Assembly (NCBI GenBank): GCA_031841125.1
Contig: CM063112.1
Coordinates: forward strand, 24,826,603-24,890,602
Direction: 5' to 3'
DNA length: 64,000 bases
DNA from: Acanthococcus lagerstroemiae
Lineage: Eukaryota > Arthropoda > Insecta > Hemiptera > Eriococcidae
Within the stretch, counting starts at the first letter, position 1, and the number at the start of each line of letters is the position of its first letter. Made by a program: the position numbers and the translations under genes. A model generated the notes under the pieces. That model ran no database searches, was not told the origin of the DNA, and worked only from the letters and a program-made list of their open reading frames with translations. Positions 1 through 10,609 of the stretch are shown here, in pieces.

Positions 1-570
1 GTAATCTGTAGTTCGAATTCGAAAATTTCTTCTTTCTAACTGTAAGTAATTTGTACCTGTTCAATTTACTGGTGCATTTTACATGTCGTGAAAAGCGGAA
101 GTGCTATTTGTTTCTTTTCCAAACTGACCTTAGTCCACGACTTCTTCCACTTTGCAGCTTCACAGCCAGAAGACGAACAGCATCATAATCAAACTTTGGC
201 AATATGGTCATCATCCACCCACTCAGTTAAGTGTTACCCCCTGTACATCACGCCGTGAGAATATTTTTTAATTTCCTAAACTTCTGTGTTTTGGACTAAG
301 GGCACTTTGGAAGTCAGCTCTTCAATTATTAAGGTATTTTTCGTTAATTGCAGGATGTCTGTTGAATTAAAGAAACAAAATATCACGACATTTCATGACT
401 ATTATGGGTATATAAAAAGAAAATGGAACCGGGAGCTACACCTTTTTATACCCCCACCCCTTTTGATTAATTTTCAGATAAACCAAAACCTGTATTGTGG
501 AACTTACATTCTGCATCTGATTTTCCAATAGGGAGATACCTGAAATGAGAGAATATTTTGATAGTACAAG
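1..570. other. AT-rich sequence, no gene seen
   Basis: Only short open frames without recognisable domains are present; the one around 286-531 opens with GTG and looks like chance. No tRNA, repeat array or TIR was seen before the half MITE that starts near 572. Confidence 0.5.
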
Positions 571-571
571 G

Positions 572-700
572 GGACGCTGTTAAGCGTAACGGAACCAACC
601 GAAATTTCTAAACCAATGAGTTATTAGTATCGTTGGAAAGAGTGTAAAAAGTAGATTTTTTCAAAATTGGGCCCCCGATTCAAATAAATTAAAACAAAAA
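572..700 (+). mobile_element. Half copy of the GGACGCTGTTAAGC MITE family
   Basis: It begins GGACGCTGTTAAGCGTAA and carries the family's inner words (TTATTAGTATCGTTGG, then a TCAAAATTGGG block), but stops near 700 before reaching the other terminal repeat. Full copies lie at 9081-9313, 19416-19635 and 56879-57130. This is a truncated, non-coding element. Confidence 0.7.
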
Positions 701-989
701 AAAATACAACATCTTTAATGTCTCCTTTGAATTTGGTATTATTGAATATTTACAGTTGTCTGCTCGGTGTGGTCGGAGATGTCGAGGTTGAAGACTGTCG
801 AATGCAGAATCGGCCCAGTGTGCTGATGGCACAGTTACAACTAATCGCCATATTCGGTACTCACATCAACATGGCATCATGGGTGTGGACCAGCTCGACA
901 GTCCAGACGTGGTTGAGATTTTATACCAAGTAATTACCGCACACATTTCTTTAGAATTAGGAGCGGCGCCAAATATCTTTTTTTTAAAA

Positions 990-1085
990 TAATGGTGTCG
1001 TGGGACGTATGGCGATGCACGCATGCCAAAGTGGCCCCTATGACACCGCATTCCTGGCCTCGGAAACTACCCTTTCGTGTATCGC
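990..1085 (+). repeat. GC-rich repeat fragment shared with 28810-28890
   Basis: About 85 bases (GTGGGACGTAYGG then GATGCACGCATGCC and CCTCGGRAAC blocks) recur at 28810-28890. The first copy continues into GC-rich DNA to about 1260, which contrasts sharply with the AT-rich surroundings. The frames that cross it resemble no known protein. It is probably a piece of a retroelement whose family I cannot name. Confidence 0.5.
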
Positions 1086-1289
1086 ATCAGTGGCCGGAGG
1101 AACGCTTCGGGGCCGGGCCCGAGCCCCCATTTCGCCGTGCCGTAACTGGTGCGCGCGTTCTACGAGGGCCACCATGGGGTTCCCTATTGACTGAAGTCGG
1201 CGCTCCCTGAGCGCTCGCCAGGAATTAGGTCCCCCACAGCCGGACGCGCTACCTCTTCACTCACCCCGGCGCCAAATATTTTGACATTT

Positions 1290-2571
1290 TTATGTCTTTA
1301 CTTTGGCAAACAAATCGTTACTTTTTAGCGTGACGAAAAATAGCAACACGAAAATTGCGCTCGCTAGGCTGGCTCATTTTTGACATTTACTGACTGGACT
1401 GTTTTCTTTGTGTCTTATCAGCAATATATAGACGAGTTTTATGTTTGTCTTTATGTCTTATGAGTAGGAAATGAGACTGCTGTAATATCAGTGGGGAAGG
1501 AGAAGGTGGTTGTCTGATTTATATCGGGTACGCTTTTCATGCCCATCGTGTATCTTTCTCTGTCATTATGTCTTTTATCAGCCATGGCCTGACAGTCTCA
1601 TGTCTGTTTTCAGGTCTTATCTCAGTAATGAAGTAGAAAGTGACTGATTTATTCCTGCAATTCTTTGGATCTTTTCCTTATATCTTATCGAAGAGTCTTG
1701 TATCCGTCATTATGTCTTATCAGTAATGGAGGAGACGGTAGCTTGTCAATTTTTTTTGGAATTTTTCCTTTGTCCTATCAAAAATATATAGACAAGTCTC
1801 GTGTCTCTTTTTATATTTAGGAAAGGAGATTGCCTTAATACCTTGTCAGTAGGGAAGGAGAAGGTATCTGTTAGTGATATTTATATCGGATACAGTGTAA
1901 GTCTCATGCCTATCATATCTTTCACTATGTCGTTATGTCTTATCAGCCATAGACTGACAGTGTTATGTCTGTCTTTGACTGGCTGACTGACTCTAACTGA
2001 CTCTGGCTGACTGATGGTCTGACTGAGCGGAATGTAAATTGTATAAATCGAGGCTCAGGCGCGAGGCGTTTCCGACTCGCAACGCTCCTTGTATCAGCCT
2101 GAAAGCGTTACGTTCCTTGTATTAGCCTTCGAGTACTACGCTCCGCTAGTGCATCAGTTTTCACTTCGCTTTTTATTTTTTCGGCGGTACGGTCGCTGAT
2201 CGTCGACATTCTCATGTCAGCGGCATCCGAGGAGCGGAAAGACATGACAGTGCTCTCCCGTGGTTGCAGACGCGTCTGCAACTGATACACTAGCGGAGCG
2301 CAGTACTCGAAGGCTAACACAAGGAACGTAATGCTCTCAGGCTGATACAAGGAGCGTTGCGAGTCGGAAACGCCTGAAGCCTGAGCCTCGATTTATACGA
2401 TTTACTTTTCGCTCAGTCAGACAGAGTCAGTTAGTCAGTCAGCCAGTCAAAGACAGACATAACACTGTTAGTCTATGGCTGATAAGACCTAACGACATCG
2501 TGAAAGATATAAGATAGGCATGAGACTTACACTGTATCCGATATAAATATCTCTAACAGTTACCTTTTTCT
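1290..2571. mobile_element. Fold-back (long inverted repeat) element, copy 1
   Basis: A left arm (about 1862-2160) and a right arm (about 2279-2571) are inverted copies of each other over roughly 290 bases, separated by about 120 bases. The arms share the word CGAGGCTCAGG, a run of TGACT/GGCTGACTGACT steps and repeated ATGTCTTATCAG words. A perfect 14-bp palindrome, GCAGACGCGTCTGC, lies at the inner edge of the right arm. Before the left arm (1290-1860) the same ATGTCTTATCAG and TTTAGCGTGACGAAAA words recur as degenerate tandem blocks. No transposase frame is present. Related sequence lies at 57997-59095, so this is a dispersed family resembling Foldback/Galileo-type elements, which are built of long, repeat-rich arms. 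Confidence 0.75.
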
Positions 2572-2574
2572 ACA

Positions 2575-3025
2575 CGTCTTCTCAAAACCAGTAACTTATA
2601 GTACGTCAGCTGCACATAATGTACACATGTAAGTAAAATGACTGTTGGAGTAATGAACATATCCGCTCGTCACTTTGTCGATATTAATGTATTTTAAATT
2701 CTTTCAACTCCTAAGAATCCCCCACCCTCCACGTATGAAGAATTAGTTTTGAACTGAAGCCACAGGCTCTTATATGTACCTACTTGAAATAATATTCTCT
2801 TCATTTATTTTCGTATTTGCGTTTTACTTAGTCTTACAATTTATTTAATTACGTATTTATAATGAATATTTTCTGTCAAATTTTATTATACAGTATTTCA
2901 CTATGACGTGTATACGTGAGATGATTTTTAACATTATTTGGTGTATTATTTATTTAAGAGTGTTTGAGATTGTGTGAATGACCCTAGTTTGGTAATTTCA
3001 AAATTCAGTTTTTTCTCTTTCCCCC
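2575..3025. other. AT-rich spacer, no gene seen
   Basis: Low-complexity T-rich DNA without a long open frame or inverted ends. It ends in a run of ten C at 3021-3030 that abuts the 3' end of the SINE. Confidence 0.5.
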
Positions 3026-3030
3026 CCCCC

Positions 3031-3239
3031 TAATTTGCTCTCAACCCGAGTTCTGGAATCCGCCCTTTCGAGCATTACTTCAGAGACGTCGGGGAGGCAG
3101 TTAAGGCTATCTTAGCCCTCTTCCCTTCTGGCCGAAAAACCGGCTTAAGTCCTAATCTGGCGAGTTGCAACGTGGGCTCGAACCCGGGACCTCAGGAATT
3201 CTAAGACCAACGCGCTATCCACTCGGCCAACCAGACCCT
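3031..3239 (-). mobile_element. tRNA-derived SINE, copy 1
   Basis: Read on the minus strand, the element opens with a tRNA-like head. The internal pol III A box (TGGCCGAGTGG) is at 3219-3229 and the B box (GGTTCGAGCC type) near 3174-3185. A tRNA-unrelated body of about 130 bases follows, ending GAGAGCAAATTAG and then a G run. A second copy at 7931-8139 matches along its whole length. The boxes are intact. The body and the dispersed copies show a SINE rather than a functional tRNA gene. Confidence 0.85.
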
Positions 3240-3244
3240 GCGAT

Positions 3245-4340
3245 GCCAAATATTAGACGGGTTCCTGATACGAGACGCCTCAATATCTCAGTCTGTAATT
3301 AACGTACTCTACCGGTGAAGGTCGGAAATGATAGCTGTGATGAAATCATACGCCCCGAGCTCCGTGGGTGCCCGAGACTTGAGCGCCCTTGGTAAATAAA
3401 TGATTCCTAGGTACATTGTTTTCTATCTCTTCCTATGAAGATATGCACCTAAATACTGACGAAAATATCAACTTGAAAACCCACCGACCGCTCCCCTCGC
3501 ACCATCATCTTTTTTGGCTCTTTTAATGTACATACCTCTTTGTGCATCCATCGAAAATTTGATGAACCAACGCCTATGGATGAAATAACTTAGCTATACG
3601 AAGTTTCATGATGATATGTCACGTTCTCGTCAATTTACTGATAGAAACACTTTTTGTTGTGATTTTTATTTTCGAAGTGGATTTTTAAGTTGAAATTTCT
3701 CTGGGAAAAATTGACTGATTTTAATGTTTTTTGGCACGTTCTGGAAGAGAATAAGTAGTGTCCGAATATGTATTCCATTTTGGCCGAAAGGCAAATTAAA
3801 AAAAATTGGAAGCAATTTTAGTGAAAAAGACACAGGTTGCCTAATATGAGACACGTGATACTTTTTTATGAGTAATTGAGGTTCTTTGGGTGTGAATATC
3901 ATCTAATAATAATTTCGTACTGAATACGTGTGTTTATTTATGTAATTTTTCAGCAAAAAAAAAAAAAAACAGGCTCGCATTTGGCGACCATTATTTTGAA
4001 ATTTTGAAACATCACTTTTCTCTAAATTCAAAATTTTGGGAAATCTGTGCGCCCTAGAAAGCTCAACTCCTAGTATGTTGACCTTTGGACTTTGGGCTAT
4101 CGTTCTCTTGTTTCGGAATTATTCGCGTATGTACGCAAAGCAGTCGCTCCAGGTGATTGTTACCGAAAACAACATATATACTGTTCACTGATTGGTGGAT
4201 TTGGACGAAAACATGACATGGGAGGATGATGATGAAGGAAGTTATCTAAAAAATCCAAAATTAAGCTCATCTGATAGGAAATGAAAACGGCTACAACTTT
4301 TGTTCTTAGCAATTTTTCATGAAAATCAATATAAAATCAT
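3245..4340. other. Intergenic sequence, no gene seen
   Basis: No recognisable domain in any frame. It contains an A13 run near 3955 and general AT-rich DNA. Confidence 0.4.
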
Positions 4341-4347
4341 ATAAAAG

Positions 4348-4891
4348 TACCAGTCTTTTTTCGGGCGAACGTATTGACTCCTATACGAAAAACACACGGA
4401 GCCAACATTATTATGTTACTACTTGAGAATGAGAAATTTGTTAGAAAGCAAAGGTATATATGTATTGTGGCGAATAATCCCGAACATTCGAGATAAGCGA
4501 TGAAAGATCGACACGTTTTGAGCAGCAGAATAGAAATTTGATAACGAAAGCGATAAGGAGTTTCGCCGATAACGCTGGAATATATAAAGGCCGCTGGCCG
4601 TCGCCGTACAGTCCAGTTTTGTATGCGATAAATTGTGCGTTTTCTAGCGATTTAGCTACTGTTTTTGTGCGTTTGTATTAGTGTGACATTAAAAGTTCTT
4701 TTTACGTATTTTCGTGCGTTTTTTGGTGCGAAATCCGTTACAATATCTTTAATCCAGAAGATTCTTTAGCATTTGCTAATAAATTTCTGATTTCTAAAAA
4801 ATTTCTTATTCTCAGGTAGTAACAGTATGATCTTTGCTCCGTGTGTTTTTCTTATGGGAGTCAATACGTTCGCACGAAAAAAGACGGGTAC
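4348..4891. repeat. Inverted repeat flanking a promoter (97-bp arms)
   Basis: The left arm (about 4348-4445) is the reverse complement of the right arm (about 4795-4891) with roughly 85% identity by eye; CTCCGTGTGTTTTTC and GTATTGACTCC words match across the arms. The loop of about 350 bases holds the TATA box of the downstream gene. It may be a MITE with long TIRs or a local inverted duplication. I see no clear target-site duplication. Confidence 0.7.
4581..4613 (+). promoter_or_regulatory. TATA box and initiator-like start for the gene at 4972
   Basis: TATATAAA at 4581-4588 is followed 29 bases later by ACAGTCC around 4609-4614, close to the arthropod initiator TCAGT, in the correct geometry for RNA polymerase II. 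About 360 bases of possible 5' UTR follow. A donor-like CAG/GTAGTA near 4816 and an acceptor TTTTTGTACTACAG ending at 4970 would remove part of it just before the ATG. The 5' UTR intron is inference. Confidence 0.55.
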
Positions 4892-4971
4892 TTCTTCTAA
4901 TCGTAACCGGGTCTCCTTTATTCTCATTTGAGTATACCGAGGGTTTATCTGTGCGCTTTTTGTACTACAGA

Positions 4972-6038
4972 ATGACGAATAAGACGAATAATAAAGAGGA
5001 CAATGTGGCTGGAATAAAGAAGCACAAAGCTATCGCCAGAGCATTCGCAAAACGAAAACAGCTCAAGAGTAACGGACTGAATAGCAAGGGGCGGTTATCA
5101 ATTAACCTTCGTACCAGTCAGGATCCGGTTGGTGAGTGCCGATTAGTCCTCGCGTGCTGTAATCATATGTATACGAGTAATACTCCCAACTTACAATATT
5201 CCCGTTCCTAACAGTTTTTCGTCTATTGCAGGACTTGATTTCGAACCAAACAGTAAGGAGTCTAATGCGAGCACCACATGGGTCAAAATATTACCGAAAT
5301 TGATGATTAGGCGTGGTGCCCTCATACCGGCATCCTGTTCTAATTCAAGTCAGCGGAAAAACTCGATGGACTCCGAAATTAGTTACGGTGCCAGACGGTA
5401 ATACGAGTGAACTTACCTCGGAAGCGCAACTCAGTACGAACACGCCATGGGTTTACTCTGTTTCATTTCGTGTTACAGACTACCTGTCGAGTCTCGAAGG
5501 CATTCAATGGACTCCACTGTTTCTGTACACGCGGTAGATGTGAAGGAAACGGGTCGAAAACGGCTTCCTGATCAAGAACACCAGGAAAATCAAAGTCATA
5601 AGAAGTCATCTAGCCGTAAAATCTCGTCGAAAAGGAAAACGTCGCAGACTAGTAATCTCAAGATGGACGAGGTAGTTTGAAATATTTTGAAACGCATTTT
5701 CCAGTAGTCTACATGTGGGTGCAAATCTTATCGAAGATTGCTGATTATAAACGTGACGGGAAAAAACTTAATAATATTGTAATCTCTGACAGGTGCTGAC
5801 TGCTTTGAAATCCGGCAACTTCACAGTGCAACCTGACACTGCGCCAAACACACATAATATGAAGCGGAGACTCGCTATTTCTGGCATGGAGGAGAGCTTG
5901 AAATTATTCAAGATATTATTCGACAAAGTGATGGATGGTGCGGCCTCATGCAGTAACAACCCTTCGGACTCATCAGAAGTCTCTGGCGATTCGGGAAGCG
6001 ATTTAGAGAGTTGCCACGTAGCAGAACCCTTGATATGA
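4972..6038 (+). CDS. Four-exon gene, 254-aa basic/Ser-rich protein, family not recognised
   Basis: Coding exons are 4972-5131, 5232-5397, 5479-5671 and 5793-6038, stop TGA. All three introns (100, 81 and 121 bp) are GT-AG with pyrimidine-rich acceptors (CTATTGCAG, GTGTTACAG, TCTCTGACAG), and joining them keeps one frame with no stop. Exon phases are 1, 2 and 0. The start is the ATG two bases after an acceptor-like ACAG. The N-terminal third is Lys/Arg-rich (KKHKAIARAFAKRK), the middle holds two similar Ser-rich steps (RKNSMDSEIS, RRHSMDSTVS) and a Lys/Ser stretch, and the C-terminal exon has a likely helix (ISGMEESLKLFKILFDKV) then an acidic Ser/Asp tail (SGDSGSDLES). No signal peptide or membrane segment is seen. 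The basic stretches suggest a nuclear protein, which is inference. It lies just upstream of the tail of a LINE in the opposite orientation. I do not recognise the family. Confidence 0.75.
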
Positions 6039-7264
6039 ACCGGTAACAACGAATTATTCATTCGACATTCACCACGAAGCTTTGTCAGTCTATATATAAC
6101 GACTTATTTATTTTTATCTATTTTATACATTTTACCCTCCCCTGCCGACAGGTAGTACCCAGGTTATTGGCAGGGGAACCGCAATGGTACATCCGTTAAT
6201 AATAATCTAAAAACATAAAAAGCAATACTAAAAAACTTAAAAAAAAAAGAACAATAAAAAACTACAAAACAAAGAGAAAAAGAAAAAAAGGGGAAAAAGA
6301 AAAGAAAAAGAAAACTATTTACTGCCGACGAGGGCCGTACAAGCATACACTTTCACGCACACGCTTCCCTTACAGCTAGACAGGTATACCCACAAGCACA
6401 CATTCTCACTCAAGCACGCCTACTATCTTTTTTATATATACATAGGCAAGCATTTCTAAACATGCGCTATTCAGGCAGACTTTGATGATTCCAGCTATAT
6501 TATTCACCTCGTATGTATCTCAGTTCCCGCAATATTCTTTTTAATACCCCCCTTCCCTTAGAATCCAATAAGTCTATGCTTGGTGCTTTCTGGTAAGCTC
6601 ATTGCAATACATCAATCCTTTCACTATGGGGAAATTTCTCTAAGTTTCCATTCTGGAAGGTGGGAGGTTTTAAAAAATGTTGGGGGAGCGACTGGCAGAT
6701 CGAGGAATACTGATTTGTACTTGCCCAATAAATGTGAATCCTGTATAATGCGAGATTAGGATGTCGTTTATAAACAAAATTGAGGCTGCCTTCCGTCGAA
6801 TTTCCAAAGACTAGAGTTGGTAGCCCTCAAGCAACTCCTCATAAGTAAGCTCATTTGGATAATACTGAAATTGTTTTCGATATATACGTACCGTAAAAAT
6901 TTTTCTCAATTTGTTGAGTTTTTTTGATTTAAAGTACCAAATGATGGATCCAAATTCTAGTATAGACCTTACTAACGAAGAATATAGAATTAATAAGGTA
7001 TCAATTTTAAATAATGATTGGGCATTTCTGTAAAGAAAGCCGAGTATGGATCTTGCAGATTTTATTACATAATTGAAGTGAGAGATAAATGACAGTTTAG
7101 AGTCAAGAATGACACCCAGGTTCCTAGTTTCTCCAATTTGCTTTCCAGTGGATGTCCTCCTATGGTATATTGCAAAGCTATGGGGTTTTGTTTTTTAGTG
7201 AAGGTTATTTGGCAACATTTTTTTAGGTTAAGAAGCAGGTTATTTTCTCCCCCTCCCACCCCCA

Positions 7265-7923
7265 GAAAAAAATGAATACATCTAGCGGAAGGTTAGCCTA
7301 GAACTACCCACTATTGAACTTAAAAATTCAGGCAGCCTACGGTCGCTATTTGTACCTACCAATGACATATTCCCTGCATTCGCTAACTGTGTCTGAGTAC
7401 TACAGTGCGTTCCCTCCCGGTCTTCCATAAATCGGCAATGGAGGACAATAGTGTCTTTTCGGAGCTGAGTGTGAATCTGGAGCAAAAGTAACTCGACGTT
7501 CTGGGTGTTACTCGCGCTTCACCATCAATATCTCTGATTTCCGAAGCCGATTGATGTGACATTTGACAGTGTATCCATCCTCAAGTTTGACGATGTAGTG
7601 GAGTCTACCTAGTTTCTTGACGATGATACCTGACTTCCAATTGGATGAGCCTTGGTAATTTCGATCCTGTACGAGATCTCCCACGCGTAGCTGTCTGGAA
7701 CAGCTGAGTTTACTGACCACGGAACTGGTTCTCCTTTTTGCGGTTCAAGTGCATCCAGTCTTATTCCAAAGTGTCTATTCAAATACAGTTCTGCTGGTGA
7801 CTTGCCTTCTGCTAAAGGTGTCGCTCGAAATCTGAATACTGTTTCTCGAACTTTCTGATCGACTGATGCGTCTAAATTATTCATTGCTTTTAGTTTATTT
7901 TCAAGTATCTAGACATACCTCTC
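7265..7923 (-). pseudogene. Gypsy (Ty3) integrase C-terminal fragment
   Basis: Minus-strand frames read FAERYV..KLKAMNN near 7900, then FRFRATPLAEGKSPAELYLN and DLVQDRNYQGSSNWKSGIIV followed by HYIVKLEDGYTVKCHINRLR. This is the order of the integrase core end and its C-terminal chromatin/DNA-binding barrel in Gypsy pol proteins. The frame shifts once, around 7700. The fragment stops abruptly beside the SINE at 7923. The active-site region is not present. Confidence 0.8.
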
Positions 7924-7930
7924 CGCAAAT

Positions 7931-8139
7931 GGGGTCTGGTTGGCCGAGTAGATAGCGCGTTGGTCTCGGAATCCGAAGGTCCCGGGTTCGAACCCACGTA
8001 GCAACTCGCCAGATTTCGACCTAGGCCGGTTTTTCGGCTGGAAGGGAAGAGGGCTAAGATAACCCTAACAGCCTCCCCGACGTCTCTGAAGTAATGCTCG
8101 AAAGGGCGGATTCCAGGGCTCGGGTTGAGAGCAAATTAG
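7931..8139 (+). mobile_element. tRNA-derived SINE, copy 2
   Basis: The A box TGGCCGAGTAG starts at 7941 and the B box GGTTCGAACCC at 7985. The body is the same as the copy at 3031-3239, ending GAGAGCAAATTAG. The B box is consensus and the A box has one change from TGGCCGAGTGG. Confidence 0.85.
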
Positions 8140-9080
8140 AAATAGGAAGTTATTTTCTTGACACCAAGCAGCGAGGATGTTAAGGTCATCTTGGAGCTTA
8201 ATGGAATCAGCACTATCTTTGATTAATTTATGAAGCTTCAAGTCGTCAGCGTAAAGAAGGGCGTGGCAGTTCCTTAACTTCAGGGGGAGATCATTAATAA
8301 ATAAATCAAAAAGGAGTGGACCGAGATGAGACCCCTGGGGTACCCCTGTATGATTTGGAAGTTGCTCCTCTGAAGTATACGTTCTGTACTCTATTTAGAA
8401 GGTATGTCCTCAATAGCGATATTAACTCCCAAGAGAAGCCACGTGACTGCAGTTTTATTAAAAGAATGCTGTGGTCTACCTTGTCAAATGCCTTTTGAAA
8501 GTCTGTATAAATGACATCAGTCTGGTACCCACCATCAAAGTTTTTTGCTATTGTTTCGAGGAAAGTACTTAAATTGGTGACCACACTCTAAAACCATGCT
8601 GCTGATTGCAAATCATGTATTTAATCCGGTTGAATAATGCATTACATAGTATTGTTTCAAAAATTGTGCTGGGGGCAGATAAGATTGATGTAGTGTAATG
8701 TCATTCAAGTTTTCAGTTTTTGGCACTGGCACTACTTTTGAGATTTTCCATACATCGGGAAATGTGGCCTTACTTAAGACAAGGTTAGAAATATGTGCTA
8801 ATGGCATCTTTACCGACTCTCCACATGCTCTATATGTACATCTCCCTATATTTATATTAAAGGGGCACAAGTAAATTGCCAACCAGATCGGCAACTTGCG
8901 AACCGTGGGAGAAAATGTGAGGTACGAATTGCCAACCGAACCAAGAGTGTGTTGAAAATGAGATGTACGTATTGCCAACCGAAACATTCATCGCCGGGTA
9001 CAGAGATGGACGAATTGCGAACTATTCGCCGGGTACAGAGATGGACGAATTGCGAACTATTCTACTTGACGTTACAAAGT

Positions 9081-9313
9081 GGACGCTGTTAAGCAAAACG
9101 GACTTAGCGACATTCGTTGACCAAATTAGTTATTAGTATCGTTGGAAAGAGCGTGTAGAAAGTAGAATTTTTTAAAATTATGTGTACCCACGTTGTAAAA
9201 AGCTTATCAGTAAACGCTATGTCATATAGTTTCTATATGGCTCTTGAACTTCGAATCACGTATTCTCAAAAAACAGATTTTGTCGCTTGAGTCTGTTTTG
9301 CTTAACAGTGTCC
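9081..9313 (+). mobile_element. MITE, GGACGCTGTTAAGC family, full copy
   Basis: The termini are GGACGCTGTTAAGCAAAACG and its near-inverse ending TTTTGCTTAACAGTGTCC, 233 bp apart, flanked by AAGT on both sides. It is non-coding. Related copies lie at 19416-19635 and 56879-57130, and a half copy at 572-700. The superfamily is not determined. Confidence 0.8.
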
Positions 9314-9371
9314 AAGTGAAATACAGCAATTATTTCGATTTGTTCTGTCAGCTGGATATGTATGTATACCT

Positions 9372-9478
9372 AGTGTATTGCAGCCGAACAATTCAGCTTC
9401 AGCTATTGGCTTAAACTTTTGACCTGGAGAAAATATACGGCTTTCAGCTTTCGGCTTTCGGCTGGCTGCAATACACTG
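9372..9478. repeat. Small inverted repeat (AGTGTATTGCAGCC ends)
   Basis: AGTGTATTGCAGCC near 9373 is the exact inverse of GGCTGCAATACACT near 9464-9477. The interior is made of degenerate CTTTCGG/CAGCTT steps like those of the hAT MITE at 15876-16295. It looks like a small MITE; no 8-bp duplication is evident. Confidence 0.6.
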
Positions 9479-10609
9479 ACACCTACTAACCACTATGCAT
9501 TTATGGGGTCATTGCATTCGTATGAGAAAAATCTTGTCCTTTTTGGAGTAAACCAAATTACTTAGGTAACAACATGATCGTCATGAACGTATAATAACTA
9601 TTCTGGGCTTATCAACCCCCTACAAGTTTATACCTTGTTTCATCATTACATACTTGCTGAAAAGAAGATACGAGCATCAGTTGTCTGTTCCAGAGCGTCC
9701 GTTTTGACTAGTACTATTTTTGTTAATAAATGTATCTACACTTACTAGGTATATAATGTCAAATGCAGTTAGGTTTGCAATTCGTACATCCCTTTTCCTG
9801 ACATTGGAACAGTGGGTTCGCAATTGGCAAGTGTACATTTCTGCGTTCAGGAAAACTGGTTTGCAATTCGTCTATCTTTTACCCTTTCGGTTGGCAATTC
9901 GTACGCCCCCTACTAAAAAAGTAAAATCCGCCGCCACCGCCACCTCCGGGAGAAAAAAAAACCCACAGCGGGTTGCCTACCTAAAAATTAGAAAAACTGC
10001 AGGGGTACAAGCGATACCCCATCAGGGCCAATCGTCCTTTTTGGAGGCATCTTCTTTAATGCCTGTGAAATTTCAATCTCACTAATACTCTTAACTGAAA
10101 TATGATAACTAAAAAAGTGATCTGGGAGATAGTAGTGTTACGTAGCTGGGTGAGAGTAATTATGAGAAACATTTTGTGCGAATGCGTCTGCAATTTCTTG
10201 GGTATCAGATAACTGTCTCGCCCCACACATGAATATTGTTGGAGAGGGGCCGCCCCCTTTTTTATTGGCCAAATATTTCCAGAAATTTTTGGGATTTGAA
10301 GCAAGTCTCTCTTCTAAGGATAATTCAAAGTTCTTTTTGGCGCATGCTATTAATATCTTACTTTCTCAGCGTAGCGTCTTATACTTTTCTAGATGTTCCA
10401 AGTTGCCTGATCGCTAGTATTTTTTATGCATACGGTTCTTTGCTTTTACTTTTTTAATAATTTCATTTGTGAACGAGGTTGGGTAAATATTACCACGTTT
10501 AGTTTTATTAGGAACTACTTTATCCAGGATCGATTGGAGGATTTAATGGAATGCTTGGGCTGCTTTGTTTGGATCGTCTGTATTTAGGAGCGGTCAAAAA
10601 TCCCTCTCT

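Larger units (their letters stand above)
7239..8158. mobile_element. Composite insert: antisense Gypsy fragment plus SINE with a 10-bp duplication
   Basis: GTTATTTTCT occurs at 7239-7248 and again at 8149-8158, exactly where the LINE reading breaks and resumes. Everything between them is therefore foreign. Inside are a minus-strand Gypsy integrase tail (7265-7923) and a plus-strand SINE (7931-8139). Because one target duplication encloses both, they may have arrived together. Confidence 0.65.
8841..9996. mobile_element. Hairpin element inserted in the LINE RT
   Basis: The LINE reading stops near 8840 and resumes near 9997, with GTACA on both sides (5-bp candidate duplication). Inverted arms (about 8866-9060 and 9765-9912) are built of repeats of ATTGC(C/G)AAC, such as CGAATTGCCAACCGAA. 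Within the left arm the block CGCCGGGTACAGAGATGG is duplicated head-to-tail. Between the arms lie a MITE (9081-9313) and a small inverted repeat (about 9372-9478). No transposase is encoded. Confidence 0.65.
6095..10600 (-). mobile_element. Jockey-like non-LTR retrotransposon (LINE), split by two insertions
   Basis: Minus-strand reverse transcriptase (RT) segments run in order from about 10600 down to 6490: a pre-RT segment with AKKNFELSLEER at about 10300-10340, GPDGVS at about 10020, KMPLAHISNLVLSKATFPDV at about 8780, DFQKAFDKVDHS at about 8470, and the catalytic YADD at about 8250. The thumb/C-terminal part continues at 7260-6490 (ILEFGSIIWYF, YEELLEGY). This order is that of Jockey-clade RTs. 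The 3' UTR (6095-6330) ends in a TTATTT-rich tail. The 5' end, including ORF1 and the endonuclease, is absent beyond about 10600. Several frameshifts and stops make it dead. It is interrupted at 7249-8148 and about 8841-9996. Confidence 0.85.

Noticed and set aside
4834..4971. N-terminal extension of the 254-aa protein (upstream in-frame codons)
   Set aside because: It would start at a non-ATG codon inside the inverted-repeat arm. The acceptor-like sequence at 4970 and the ATG at 4972 are a better start.
7941..7995. Functional tRNA gene
   Set aside because: A and B boxes are present but the same head occurs at 3.2 kb joined to an identical tRNA-unrelated body, so it is a SINE.
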